DNA of 64,000 bases from Mesorhizobium sp. (lineage in GTDB: Bacteria; Pseudomonadota; Alphaproteobacteria; Rhizobiales; Rhizobiaceae): contig NZ_JAFKIC010000118.1 of assembly GCF_017306585.1 (NCBI RefSeq), positions 1 through 64,000 of the forward strand. The letters are read 5' to 3'. The position numbers were made by a program, and so were the translations under genes. Position 1 is the stretch's first letter, and the number at the start of each line of letters is the position of its first letter. A model generated the notes under the pieces. The model was not told the DNA's origin. It searched no databases and worked only from the letters and a program-made list of their open reading frames with translations. Positions 38,912 to 47,529 of the stretch are shown piece by piece.

Positions 38912-39841
38912 TCAGGCGCGATCGAGCCCGATCAGGCGGCGGATGCGGCCGATGTCGGTGCCGATGAAGGATTGCATGCCGATCGCCACCTGTTCGGGCG
39001 CCATGCCGGCGACGAAGCGGCGGAATTCGTCATCGGACAGCGCCTCGCCCGTCCAGTGGACGCGGCAGAATTCCTCCGCGCCGTGGAAGTGCCCAGCCCC
39101 TTCGAGGATATCGTCGACATAGCGGCCGTAGATCATGCATTCGGAGAACTGGCGCGCCCGGCCGATCACCTCGACCCAGTCGCGGCCATGTACCGCCTCG
39201 ATCCGTCCGCACATGGCCAGCACCGTGTCCCGACGCCAGGCAATCAGCGTCGAGATATAATCGTGGACCGATCCCATGGACGGCTCGATGCCCAGCGCCG
39301 CGCCGGCGTTGCGCGACCAGACGCGGTGCTCGTCGTGACCGTCATCGGCAAGCACGCCATCGCGGCGGAACAGCCTCGTCCTGCCGTCGCGCCAGAAGGC
39401 ACCGCAGTCGAATGGCTTCACGAAGGCTACGTCGGAATCGCAGAACACCAGCACGTCTTCCCCGGCATGCGCCGCGATGGCGATGCGGCGCAGCTGCTGC
39501 ACGTGCCAGCCGCGCAATGGTTGTGTCTTGAGGCTGAGCCAGACGCGCCGGCGAAACAGGCTGAGCGGATCGTCGACGGCGCGCAGCCAGCGCGGCAGCA
39601 GGTCGCGCTCATCGACGACGGTGCGACGGCTGGTCTCCAGCTGGCGGAAAAGCGCGACATCGCGATGTTCGACAAGGATGTAGTGGTGGGCGGCGCCTGA
39701 AACATGCCGGTCGAGCGTTTCGCACAACAGGTGGCAGCGCTCGAAATCCGGTGCGTAGCTGGCCGTCACCACAGCCGCCGCCGGCGTGCGCGGCAACAGG
39801 CTCGAACCGGCAAGAGGCTCTGGAACGAACCGCTTGTTCAA
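38912..39841 (-). CDS. DUF6492-type glycosyltransferase-like protein
   Basis: A protein of about 309 residues with the opening AAAVVTASYAPDFERCHLLCETL and a DxD-like motif FCDSDVAFVKPF that suggests a GT-A fold nucleotide-sugar enzyme. The frame is open to 40006, but the best start is the TTG at 39841. It overlaps the stop of the upstream WecG-like gene (TTGA) and has GGGAGAG just before it, pointing to translational coupling. It probably adds a sugar in the polysaccharide made by this locus. Donor and linkage are unknown. Confidence 0.7.
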   Translation of the reverse strand: MNKRFVPEPLAGSSLLPRTPAAAVVTASYAPDFERCHLLCETLDRHVSGAAHHYILVEHRDVALFRQLETSRRTVVDERDLLPRWLRAVDDPLSLFRRRVWLSLKTQPLRGWHVQQLRRIAIAAHAGEDVLVFCDSDVAFVKPFDCGAFWRDGRTRLFRRDGVLADDGHDEHRVWSRNAGAALGIEPSMGSVHDYISTLIAWRRDTVLAMCGRIEAVHGRDWVEVIGRARQFSECMIYGRYVDDILEGAGHFHGAEEFCRVHWTGEALSDDEFRRFVAGMAPEQVAIGMQSFIGTDIGRIRRLIGLDRA

Positions 39842-40644
39842 CGGAACTCTCCCGGTGCGTTTCCAACAGTCTCGCGATCGCCCGACCATTTCTGCTTGAC
39901 GACCCGCCACAGAAACATCGGATTGCCTACCACGTAGCGGCGCCAGAGCCGGCCCGGTTCGACCGCCAGCCGGAATAGCCATTCCAGGCGCAGGCGGCGC
40001 ATCCACAGCGGCGCGCGCGGCACCGAGCCGCTGAGGAAATCGAGCAGTGCGCCGACCGCGACCGGCAAGGTGCAGTGGCGCTCATCGATATGGCGCGCGA
40101 TCCACAGCTCCTGACGCGGCACGCCCATGGCGACCAGCAGCATGTCGGGCCGCAACGCAGCGATCCGGCCGATGATCTCCGGCTCCTGTTCGGCCGAGAA
40201 ATAGCCGTCGTGAATGACGACGAAATTGTGCTGCACGGCAAGGGCGGCCAGCTGGACCGACGCCGCCTCGGCATTGACGCGGGTTGCGCCGAGAAGGCCG
40301 ACAGTCAGCGGCCTGTTCGAGGCCTGCAGGAAGGCCGGCACGAAATCGGTGCCGTTGAGATTGTCGGGAAACGGCGCGCCGTAGAGAAGCTTGGCGGCGA
40401 GATCGACGCCGATGCCGTCCGGCAGGATGAGGAAGTCGTCAAGCGCCTCGGCGAAGACCGGATCGGTGTAGGCGATGTTTGCATTGTGCGCGTTAAGGAA
40501 ACTCACCTTGGTGAAGCGTTTCTCGGCGATCAGCCGGTTCAGCAGGGCGATCGCGTCGTTCCAGCGGATGGCGAGCACCGGGATGCCCAGGATCGCCTTG
40601 AAGCTGTCGAATCCGAACGCGGCGCGGGCTGTGTGCATGTTCAT
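39838..40644 (-). CDS. WecG/TagA/CpsF family glycosyltransferase
   Basis: A 268-residue GT26-family transferase with the hallmark tracts LPDGIGVDLAAKLLYG, NGTDFVPAFL and LVAMGVPRQELWI. Members add N-acetylmannosaminuronate, N-acetylmannosamine or a similar sugar to a lipid-linked intermediate. The start has GGAGG upstream and overlaps the preceding glycosyltransferase stop in an ATGA arrangement. The three leftward genes (40641-41813, this one, 38912-39841) form a tightly coupled operon. Confidence 0.9.
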   Translation of the reverse strand: MNMHTARAAFGFDSFKAILGIPVLAIRWNDAIALLNRLIAEKRFTKVSFLNAHNANIAYTDPVFAEALDDFLILPDGIGVDLAAKLLYGAPFPDNLNGTDFVPAFLQASNRPLTVGLLGATRVNAEAASVQLAALAVQHNFVVIHDGYFSAEQEPEIIGRIAALRPDMLLVAMGVPRQELWIARHIDERHCTLPVAVGALLDFLSGSVPRAPLWMRRLRLEWLFRLAVEPGRLWRRYVVGNPMFLWRVVKQKWSGDRETVGNAPGEFR

Positions 40645-41813
40645 GCAAACACCTCCTGCCTGACCGCCGCGAGCTTTTCGAGGCCGAGCCGGATGGCGGC
40701 ATCGAGCGCCTTTACCTGCCGGCGACGGAACGCGCCGCCATCGACGTCATGAATGTCGGCGGCGGCCGCCTCGAGCGCCCTGGCGAAGGCGACCGGATCG
40801 TCGGTGACCACGCAATTGGCGGGGCGATGATCTATCCCGCGCAAGGAATGGCTGGTGGCCACCGAAGGCAGGCCGAGCTCGAAGGTCTCGATGGTCTTCA
40901 GCTGCACGCCGCTGCCTGCGGTGCTTATCAGCGGGATGACGGCGGCACCGCGAACGAAGGCCCCCGCATCTGGAACACGGCCGACGAACTCGACACCGGG
41001 ATGCGTGGAGGTGACACCGGAAGGCATGTGGCCGGCGATGCGGATGCGGAAACCCGGACGCAGATGCGGCACCACCTTGCCCAGGAACCAGTCGAGGCCG
41101 ATGCGGTTCGGCTGCCAGGTCCAGGTGCCGATCAGTGCAGCGTCGCAATCGATCAGGCGCGGACCCTTGGAGATTGGCGCCACGGCGCCGGTCACCAGCG
41201 GCAGCACCACCGACCGCGCATCGGAGGCAACACCGAGCGCCGCACGATCTTCCTCGGCCAGTGTGAAGACGAAGCGAGCGCGCCGACATAGACGCTCTTC
41301 GACGATCTTGAGCAGCCTTGCCTCGCGGCGGAACAAGAAGCGCTGGAAGAGGCTGCCGGCGGCGGCCGCATTCTCCCGGGCCGAGAGATGCTCGACATTA
41401 TGGGCCACAAAAATCGACGGGCGGTCCTCGAAAAGCTTTTCGAAGGCGCCGGCGAACTGCACGGAATTCAGGACATACCCATCGAACGGTCCGGCCTGTT
41501 TGATCGCGGCCTCAACGGCTTGATCGGACACCACGCGCAACTTGACCGACGCGAAAGTAAGGCCCGAAAGCATTGCCTTGCCGGCCCAGGCGAGCTTTTG
41601 CAGCGGCGAGGCACTTTCGGTGCGCACGTCGATCTCGCCCAGCACGATGGTGTTTTGCGGATCGGCGGCAACTTTCCCGGGCCAGGTGAAGCCGATGACC
41701 GTGACGCGCGCGCCGGCACGCCGCAAGGCGGCGATGATGGCCGCGTTGGCGATCTCGTAGCCCGAGGCGAGAGCGCCATCGGGCACGATCGATGTGGCGA
41801 ACAGCAGATGCAT
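40641..41813 (-). CDS. Glycosyltransferase family 4 protein
   Basis: A 390-residue GT-B fold transferase. The N-terminal domain begins LLFATSIVPDGALASGYEIAN. The C-terminal nucleotide-sugar half contains DAALIGTWTWQPNRIGLDWFL and the motif VQLKTIETFELGLPSVAT, equivalent to the E-x7-E region. It is the first gene of a leftward three-gene operon and divergent from the GT2/polymerase pair. Sugar specificity is not evident. Confidence 0.85.
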   Translation of the reverse strand: MHLLFATSIVPDGALASGYEIANAAIIAALRRAGARVTVIGFTWPGKVAADPQNTIVLGEIDVRTESASPLQKLAWAGKAMLSGLTFASVKLRVVSDQAVEAAIKQAGPFDGYVLNSVQFAGAFEKLFEDRPSIFVAHNVEHLSARENAAAAGSLFQRFLFRREARLLKIVEERLCRRARFVFTLAEEDRAALGVASDARSVVLPLVTGAVAPISKGPRLIDCDAALIGTWTWQPNRIGLDWFLGKVVPHLRPGFRIRIAGHMPSGVTSTHPGVEFVGRVPDAGAFVRGAAVIPLISTAGSGVQLKTIETFELGLPSVATSHSLRGIDHRPANCVVTDDPVAFARALEAAAADIHDVDGGAFRRRQVKALDAAIRLGLEKLAAVRQEVFA

Positions 41814-41943
41814 CTCACCTAATCCAGTGGTGTAGCCGGTAGCAAAGCGCGGTGAACCCTTGATTAAACGAGCACGGTCAACGGCCGAAAGCCCATGCCT
41901 GGCAGGCTTCTCCGTGCAAGGTGATTAACGAAACCTTATCACC

Positions 41944-42987
41944 GTGATGCTACCAGAACTCCAACTTACCATGTGGCTGGACACCCGGATGATCCCCTTG
42001 CCATCGGACGGTTTGGTATCGATCGCGGGACGATCTCCGCGGCTGGACGTGGAGACCGTCGAGGCGGTCGTCACCTTGCCGACCTTCAAGCGGCCCGAAC
42101 AGGTGCTGGAAACGCTGGCGTCCTTGCGCGCGCAGCGGACTGGCAGGCGCTTTGCCGTCATCGTCATGGAAAACGAAGCCGAGGCGCGCGAGGGCGCCGG
42201 CGCGGCGCTGCCGCTGTTCGAGCGCGGCGAGATGCAGGGCATGGTCATCATCGCGCATGAGCGCGGCAATTGCAGCGCCTACAATGCCGGCTGGCAGACG
42301 GCGATCCTGCACTTCCCGAACTTCCGGCATCTGCTGGTCATCGATGACGACGAGATCGCCGATCCTGACTGGCTGGAACGCATGTGCATGGCCGCCGAGA
42401 CGCTCGAAGCCGATATCGTCGGCGGCCCGCAAGTGCCTGTCTTTGCCGACGTCACCCAAGCGAAATGGGCCGACCATCCTGTCTTCGCACCGCCCTACCG
42501 GCAGACGGGGCGCGTGCCGGCGCTCTATTCCTCCGGCAATCTTCTGGTCGGGCACAACGTGCTCACCGCAATGGGGCCGCCCTTCCTCGATCTCAGGTTC
42601 AACTTCATGGGCGGTGGCGATTCCGACTTTCTCAGCCGGTCGGCGCAGCGTGGCTTCGTGCTTGGCTGGTGCGCCGAGGCCATAGTGCGTGAAGCCGTGC
42701 CGGCCCGGCGCGTCGAAGCCGACTGGATCCGCGCCCGGTCCTTGCGCAACGGCGTCATCTCGACCCTGGTCGAGAAGAAGAAGCGCGCCGGCACGCCGCT
42801 GGCCGGCGCCAAGGTGTTCGCCAAGAGCCTGGCGCTGCTCGCCGCATCGCCGTTTCGCGGGCTGATGCGGCTGGCGCGGACAGGATCGCCGGCGATCGCC
42901 ATCTATCCCGTCCATGTCGCGCTTGGCCGGGTGCTGGCCGAATTCGGATATGCCAATGAGCAATACCGCCAGCCTGAGAAAAACTGA
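41944..42987 (+). CDS. Glycosyltransferase family 2 protein
   Basis: About 347 residues. The GT-A catalytic domain begins with VVTLPTFKRPEQVLETLASL, keeps a DDD-type metal motif in LLVIDDDEIADPDWL, and has FMGGGDSDFLSRSAQRG near the acceptor loop. The start is uncertain: the GTG at 41944 and ATGs at 41947, 41971 and 41989 all lack a clear ribosome-binding site. It overlaps the polymerase gene by 32 bases, so they are co-expressed. Confidence 0.82.
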   Translation: MMLPELQLTMWLDTRMIPLPSDGLVSIAGRSPRLDVETVEAVVTLPTFKRPEQVLETLASLRAQRTGRRFAVIVMENEAEAREGAGAALPLFERGEMQGMVIIAHERGNCSAYNAGWQTAILHFPNFRHLLVIDDDEIADPDWLERMCMAAETLEADIVGGPQVPVFADVTQAKWADHPVFAPPYRQTGRVPALYSSGNLLVGHNVLTAMGPPFLDLRFNFMGGGDSDFLSRSAQRGFVLGWCAEAIVREAVPARRVEADWIRARSLRNGVISTLVEKKKRAGTPLAGAKVFAKSLALLAASPFRGLMRLARTGSPAIAIYPVHVALGRVLAEFGYANEQYRQPEKN

Positions 42988-44284
42988 GCGCGCTCCGCTC
43001 AGCGCCGCGTTCACGCGTGACGGCGTGGCGACGGCGATCGCGGCGCTGCTGTTCACCGTCATCATGGTGTCCTTCCGTCCGTTCCAGCCGGCCGGTGCGG
43101 AGCTCACCGGCGAAGGCGGCGACATCGTCAACCAGCTCGGCTTCGGCTCACTCGGCGCCATTTCGATCTTCTCGCTGATGGCCTTCGCCGATCCGCGCGT
43201 CGTGCGCTCGCTGCTCAGCCCGTCCTGGATGCTGATGCTGGGCTTCTTCTTCCTGTCGGTGGTGCTGGCGACCGATCCGCCGTCGGCCATGCGCGCCGCG
43301 TCCTTCACCATGATCGGCATCCTGACCATGGCGACGATCCTGGCGCTGCCGCGCGATGCCGAATCCTTCTCGAAAGTCATCATCTTCACCGCGGTCGTGG
43401 TGATGGGCCTGTCCTATGTCGGCCTGATCGTCTTTCCGCACGAAGCCCTGCACACGGCCGACTCGCAGGAACCCGAACATGCCGGCCTGTGGCGCGGCGT
43501 GTTCACCCACAAGAACATCGCCCGCCCGATCATGGCCTGCTTCAGCTTCGCCGGCCTCTATCTCTTCCGGCGCGGGCAGCGCTGGTGGGGCGTGGGGATC
43601 TTCTGCGCGGCGATGATCTTCATGCTGCACACAGGCTCCAAGACCACTGCCGGCCTGGTGCCGTTCTCGATCCTGATCGTGATGTTCCCGAGCCTGATGG
43701 GCATGCGGCTCGGCACACCGATCCTGTTCGCGCTGGCAATCATCGCCACGGCGGTCGGCACGCTGGGCATCGTCTTCCTGCCGCCGGTCAAGCATCTGGC
43801 GGCGATCTATTTTCCTGACATGACCTACACAGGGCGAACGACACTATGGGAGTTCGCCGGCTCGATGCTGGCGAAGAAGCCATGGACAGGCTACGGCTAT
43901 GAGAGCTTCTGGGGCACGCCGCTGCTGCTCAACCAGGATCAGCCCTTCGATCGGCCCTGGGACATCCGGACGATCGTGCACGGCCATGACGGCTATCTCG
44001 ACATCGCCGTGCTGATGGGCATTCCCGCGCTTTGCGTGGCGGTCTACACTTTCCTCATCGCGCCCTTGCGCGACTACATGCGCATTCCGCTGCGCAGGGA
44101 AAACATCTTCCTCGGCGACTTCTTCATGATGGTGGTGCTGTTCACCGCGCTCAACGCCTTCCTGGAAAGCTTCTTCTTCCATCGTGGCGACCCGGTGTGG
44201 CTGTTCTTCGTGCTCGGCGTTCTAGGCCTGAGACAGGTGTCGCTGCGGCCGATCGCGGTGCGCGCGCCCATCCGCCAATCCTGA
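42956..44284 (+). CDS. Wzy-type O-antigen/exopolysaccharide polymerase
   Basis: A 442-residue polytopic protein of the O-antigen ligase/polymerase family. It has about ten or more membrane segments and a large periplasmic loop containing YTGRTTLWEFAGSMLAKKPW and GYGYESFWGTP, followed by HGHDGYLDIAVLMG. These are the family's most conserved tracts. It would join flipped repeat units in the periplasm. Together with the flippase and chain-length genes it completes a Wzx/Wzy core set. Confidence 0.85.
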   Translation: MSNTASLRKTERAPLSAAFTRDGVATAIAALLFTVIMVSFRPFQPAGAELTGEGGDIVNQLGFGSLGAISIFSLMAFADPRVVRSLLSPSWMLMLGFFFLSVVLATDPPSAMRAASFTMIGILTMATILALPRDAESFSKVIIFTAVVVMGLSYVGLIVFPHEALHTADSQEPEHAGLWRGVFTHKNIARPIMACFSFAGLYLFRRGQRWWGVGIFCAAMIFMLHTGSKTTAGLVPFSILIVMFPSLMGMRLGTPILFALAIIATAVGTLGIVFLPPVKHLAAIYFPDMTYTGRTTLWEFAGSMLAKKPWTGYGYESFWGTPLLLNQDQPFDRPWDIRTIVHGHDGYLDIAVLMGIPALCVAVYTFLIAPLRDYMRIPLRRENIFLGDFFMMVVLFTALNAFLESFFFHRGDPVWLFFVLGVLGLRQVSLRPIAVRAPIRQS

Positions 44285-44344
44285 GAGGGCTTCCCCACCG
44301 ATCCGCCAGCGTCTATGTCAGAGCCTTTCCTCGGAGGGCTCTCA

Positions 44345-45160
44345 ATGACGATCAGGCTTGTTCTCGCCGGCTGCGGCAATATGGGTTACGCCATGCTCTC
44401 GGGCTGGCTGAAATCCGGCAAACTCGCGCCATCGGCGGTCTTCGTGGTCGAGCCCAATGCCGATCTGCGCAACCGCGCGGCGGCGCTGGGCTGCGCGACG
44501 GCGGCGGAAGCGGGAGCGATCCCGGCCGATGCCGTTCCCGGCCTCGTTTTCATCGCGGTGAAACCCCAGGTCATCCGCGACGTCACCGCCGCCTACAAGC
44601 GCTTCGGCGATGGCCGCACGACCTTCGTCAGCATCGCCGCCGGTACGCCCGCCGCCACCTTCGAGGAAATTCTTGGCAACCGCGCACCCGTCGTGCGCTG
44701 CATGCCCAATACGCCGGCGGCTATCGGCAAGGGCATGATGGTGGTGTTTTCCAACAGGCTTGTCTCCGACGATACCAAGCGTTTCGTCGCCGACCTTTTG
44801 TCGGCCAGCGGCGAAGTCGCCACCATCGACGACGAGAGCCTGATGGATGCGGTGACCGCCGTGTCGGGATCAGGCCCCGCCTACATCTTCCATTTCATCG
44901 AGGCGCTGACCGTGGCCGCCGAGAAGGCAGGATTGCCAAAGGCCACCGCCAGACTGCTCGCCATGCAGACGGTCTATGGCGCCGCTTCGCTCGCCGCCGA
45001 GAGCGGGGAAGACCCAGGCGTGCTGCGCCAGCAGGTGACCAGCCCGAACGGAACGACGGCGGCGGCGCTTGGCGTGCTGATGGGCGAGGAGCGGCTGACC
45101 AATCTGCTGACACAGGCCGTGGAAGCGGCCCGGCTGCGGTCGATCGAACTGGGGAAATAG
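44345..45160 (+). CDS. proC: Pyrroline-5-carboxylate reductase
   Basis: A 271-residue ProC catalysing the last step of proline synthesis with NAD(P)H. It has the cofactor motif LAGCGNMGYAML, CMPNTPAAIGKGM and the P5C-binding signature AVSGSGPAYIFHFIEAL with QQVTSPNGTT. The start at 44345 follows TCGGAGG. It is convergent with vapC. Confidence 0.95.
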   Translation: MTIRLVLAGCGNMGYAMLSGWLKSGKLAPSAVFVVEPNADLRNRAAALGCATAAEAGAIPADAVPGLVFIAVKPQVIRDVTAAYKRFGDGRTTFVSIAAGTPAATFEEILGNRAPVVRCMPNTPAAIGKGMMVVFSNRLVSDDTKRFVADLLSASGEVATIDDESLMDAVTAVSGSGPAYIFHFIEALTVAAEKAGLPKATARLLAMQTVYGAASLAAESGEDPGVLRQQVTSPNGTTAAALGVLMGEERLTNLLTQAVEAARLRSIELGK

Positions 45161-45172
45161 AGAGAAACCCCG

Positions 45173-45565
45173 CTAAGCGAGATCCGTGTGCGAAAAGTCG
45201 TTGCCTTTGTAGAGCAAGACTGAGCCATGGTTCTTTGCGCAGGCATAGGACAGGCAATCGGCAAGGTTGAGCTGCGCGGGATGCCCACGTCCCTTTCCGT
45301 AGTCTGAAAACGCCCGGATCGCGAGTTTGGCGTCGCTGCCGTCGATCGGGACGATCTCGATTTCGGCCTCGCGCAAAAACGCCTCTATCGCCGATTCCAC
45401 GACAACCGGCTCGACGGCAAGCATGGTGGAGAGCCGCATCGTTGCTTCGAGCACAACCAACGCGGACGTAATCTTGTGTGGTGCTGTCTGGATGCGGTTG
45501 CTCCATTCGCCGGCATCACCTTCTTCCGAAAGAATTGCCACAACGACAGAGGTGTCGACGAACAT
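45173..45565 (-). CDS. vapC: VapC-type PIN-domain ribonuclease toxin
   Basis: A 130-residue PIN-domain protein. The acidic residues expected for metal-dependent RNA cleavage are visible: Asp4 in MFVDTSVVVAIL, Glu40 in LVVLEATMRLS, and the Asp of LNLADCLSYACAK. The frame is open to 45580, but the start at 45565 overlaps the antitoxin stop codon (ATGA), the usual toxin-antitoxin layout. VapC toxins cut tRNA or rRNA when released from VapB. Its specific target is unknown. Confidence 0.9.
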   Translation of the reverse strand: MFVDTSVVVAILSEEGDAGEWSNRIQTAPHKITSALVVLEATMRLSTMLAVEPVVVESAIEAFLREAEIEIVPIDGSDAKLAIRAFSDYGKGRGHPAQLNLADCLSYACAKNHGSVLLYKGNDFSHTDLA

Positions 45566-45807
45566 CAGGAATGTCCCCACATGTCGTCGATCTCATCCTT
45601 GCCAACAGATCGGCCGCCCTGGCCGGCTTTGGCCTTTAAATCACCGGCGATGGCAGCGAGCCGCTCTGCCAGAGGAACGCGTCCGCTCTCTCGCTTCAGT
45701 TCGGATTCAAGCGCTTCGATAACCGCCTCGGTCATGGAAATCTTGCGCTTGGCGGCGAGCCGTCGTGCCAATTCGCGCGCACGCGGGTCCCTGATCTGGA
45801 GGTTCAT
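45565..45807 (-). CDS. vapB: VapB-type antitoxin
   Basis: An 80-residue protein with an N-terminal DNA-binding segment of the Rv0623/PSK family (MNLQIRDPRARELARRLA, ISMTEAVIEALESEL). Its charged C-terminus would wrap the toxin. GAGGAGTGG precedes the start. It overlaps vapC and is preceded by paired palindromes, so it probably autoregulates the operon. The frame continues far upstream but overlaps the SAF-dehydrogenase gene there and is not coding. Confidence 0.88.
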   Translation of the reverse strand: MNLQIRDPRARELARRLAAKRKISMTEAVIEALESELKRESGRVPLAERLAAIAGDLKAKAGQGGRSVGKDEIDDMWGHS

Positions 45808-45826
45808 TGGCCACTCCTCGGCGACA

Positions 45827-45860
45827 TTGTCACTACAATATAGTCCCTTTGTCATGACAA
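45827..45860. promoter_or_regulatory. Twin palindromic operator upstream of vapBC
   Basis: TTGTCATGACAA (45849-45860) is a perfect 12-base palindrome. TTGTCACTACAA (45827-45838) is a near copy with one mismatched pair. Their centres are 22 bases apart, about two helical turns, in the 65-base gap before vapB. A TATATT-like box on the leftward strand lies between them. This is what a VapBC autoregulatory site would look like. Confidence 0.65.
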
Positions 45861-45872
45861 CGCCACCAAGGC

Positions 45873-47186
45873 CTACTTTGCATACAGCATCTCGTCCTGC
45901 AGCCGGCGCAGTGCAAACAGCCTCGTGGTCGGGTCCGGCGCGGCATTGTCGGCGGTCAGCAATTCGCCTTTCCTGACCGGGTTCAGCACCTTGCCGCCCT
46001 CGAGCAGACCGACCGGCACGGCGCGCTGGGCGCGGGCGTCGCCGACGGTCATGGTCCAGGAGCGGTAGCAGGTCTCGCCGATCGCATCGAAGGTCTCGCC
46101 GGCGGCGAGATCGCGCTTGGCCACGGCGCAGACTTCGGCAACGGGGCGCGGCAGCGGCACCATGTCGGGCATGCCGGACAGCATGATGCGGGCGGCCGTC
46201 AACGGCACTTCCAGCGACGTCAGGTGATAGGGCCGGAACAGGCTGTAGTAAGGACCGTGGCCGATATGCAGATCGTCCATGCGTTCGATGATGCGCGGAT
46301 GCGTGGCCTCGACGATGACGAAGACACCGGGCGCGACGCCCTTGCCGATGGTGTAGTCGACGACGCCCTTCTTCAACAGCAGCCCGCCGTCCGCGCGTGG
46401 GATCAGCACCTTCGCCAGGTCGTCGCGATCGGCCTTCGGGCCATGCATGCCCGGAACGTCGGGCACCAGGCCGGTGGCATTGGCGATAGCGCACATCTCG
46501 ACCATGGTCTTGGAGCCGTCGACGAACTCGACCAGCATGCGCGGGTTCATGTTGCGGCGGATGGCTTCCTCGCGATAGTCGTCGGGCACGGCATCGCGAT
46601 TGAGCGGGTTGTTCTTGCCCTTGCCGGCCGAGACGATGGTCAGCCCGAGTGCGGATGCGAACTCGATCAGTTCCATGCAGCTCGACGGCTCGTCGCCGGC
46701 GCCGACCGAATAGACGACGCCAAGCCGGTCGGCCTGCTGCTTGAGGTAGCAGCCGATGGTGACATCGGCCTCGACATTCATCATCACCAGATGCTTGCCA
46801 TGCTCCATGGCCTTCAGATCGAAGTCGGCGGCGACACCCGGTTTTCCCGTGGCGTCGATGACGACGTCGATCAGCGGATTGGTGACCAGCATCTCGTTGG
46901 AGGTAATGGCTATCTTTCCGGCCTCGATCGCGCCGGTGACTTTCGAGGCGCTGTCGGCTTCAACCGCCATCGCCTCGTCGCCATAGGCGATGCGGATGGC
47001 GTCACGTGCGGTGTGCGGGCGCCGTGTCGACACGGCGCAGACCGAGATGCCGGGCATCAGCATACCCTGCGTGACGAGATCGGTGCCCATCTCGCCGGAG
47101 CCGATGACACCGATGCGCACCGGGCGCCCCTCGGCGGCGCGGCTGGCAAGATCGCGGGCAAGCCCGGTCAGGGCGACATTGGTCAT
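45873..47186 (-). CDS. NAD(P)-dependent SAF-domain oxidoreductase, homoserine dehydrogenase-like
   Basis: A 437-residue protein with an N-terminal Rossmann motif (VRIGVIGSGEMGTDLV, about residue 23). A homoserine-dehydrogenase-like middle follows (DVVIDATGKPGVAADFDLKAM, then MMNVEADVTIGCYL and YSVGAGDEPSSCMELIEF). The C-terminal SAF domain is near VCAVAKRDLAAGETFDAIGE. Relatives are often mislabelled as FlgA because of the SAF domain. It is divergent from a galactitol-family PTS (343 bases apart), which suggests it acts on the sugar or sugar acid brought in. No substrate can be named from sequence alone. Confidence 0.78.
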   Translation of the reverse strand: MTNVALTGLARDLASRAAEGRPVRIGVIGSGEMGTDLVTQGMLMPGISVCAVSTRRPHTARDAIRIAYGDEAMAVEADSASKVTGAIEAGKIAITSNEMLVTNPLIDVVIDATGKPGVAADFDLKAMEHGKHLVMMNVEADVTIGCYLKQQADRLGVVYSVGAGDEPSSCMELIEFASALGLTIVSAGKGKNNPLNRDAVPDDYREEAIRRNMNPRMLVEFVDGSKTMVEMCAIANATGLVPDVPGMHGPKADRDDLAKVLIPRADGGLLLKKGVVDYTIGKGVAPGVFVIVEATHPRIIERMDDLHIGHGPYYSLFRPYHLTSLEVPLTAARIMLSGMPDMVPLPRPVAEVCAVAKRDLAAGETFDAIGETCYRSWTMTVGDARAQRAVPVGLLEGGKVLNPVRKGELLTADNAAPDPTTRLFALRRLQDEMLYAK

Positions 47187-47529
47187 GCGGGGATGTCCAC
47201 AGCTTCTTGATTTGCGGCCGAATTAGCAGGGAGCGGCCGCCTGTACCAACGAAACCGCGCGACTGCGATGATTTCCAACGAAAATTGCCTGAAAAACAGG
47301 CTTCGCCCCAGGCATTTGGCCCAAAGAGTTGCCAATTGACATTGCCGTGAACAGCCTCAATAAAACATTCGTTTGTCAACAAAGGCAAATGTTCACCGGG
47401 GTGACGGAATCGGCGGGCATGCATAGCTGGCAAATTGGGGACTGCCTTTGCACCGAGGTGGCCGCAAAGGCCTTGGATTGAGATCATGGAGTATCGCGAG
47501 CCGCGGGCTCGGGCTCCGGGGGAGGAACA
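47187..47529. promoter_or_regulatory. 343-base divergent control region between the dehydrogenase and PTS IIC
   Basis: No gene is seen. The most prominent element is an imperfect palindrome at 47364-47393, AACATTCGTTTGT followed by ACAAAGGCAAATGTT, in an AT-rich stretch. It is a plausible operator for a sugar-responsive repressor controlling both directions. A strong GGGGGAGGA ribosome-binding site precedes the IIC start. Confidence 0.45.

Noticed and set aside
45807-46494. N-terminal extension of the vapB frame to 309 residues
   Set aside because: The extra part overlaps the SAF-dehydrogenase gene and is Arg-rich noise; the vapB start at 45807 has a good ribosome-binding site and correct length.
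45873-47186. Flagellar FlgA assignment for the SAF-domain protein
   Set aside because: The SAF domain is shared with FlgA, but the Rossmann and homoserine-dehydrogenase-like regions and the lack of flagellar neighbours show an oxidoreductase.
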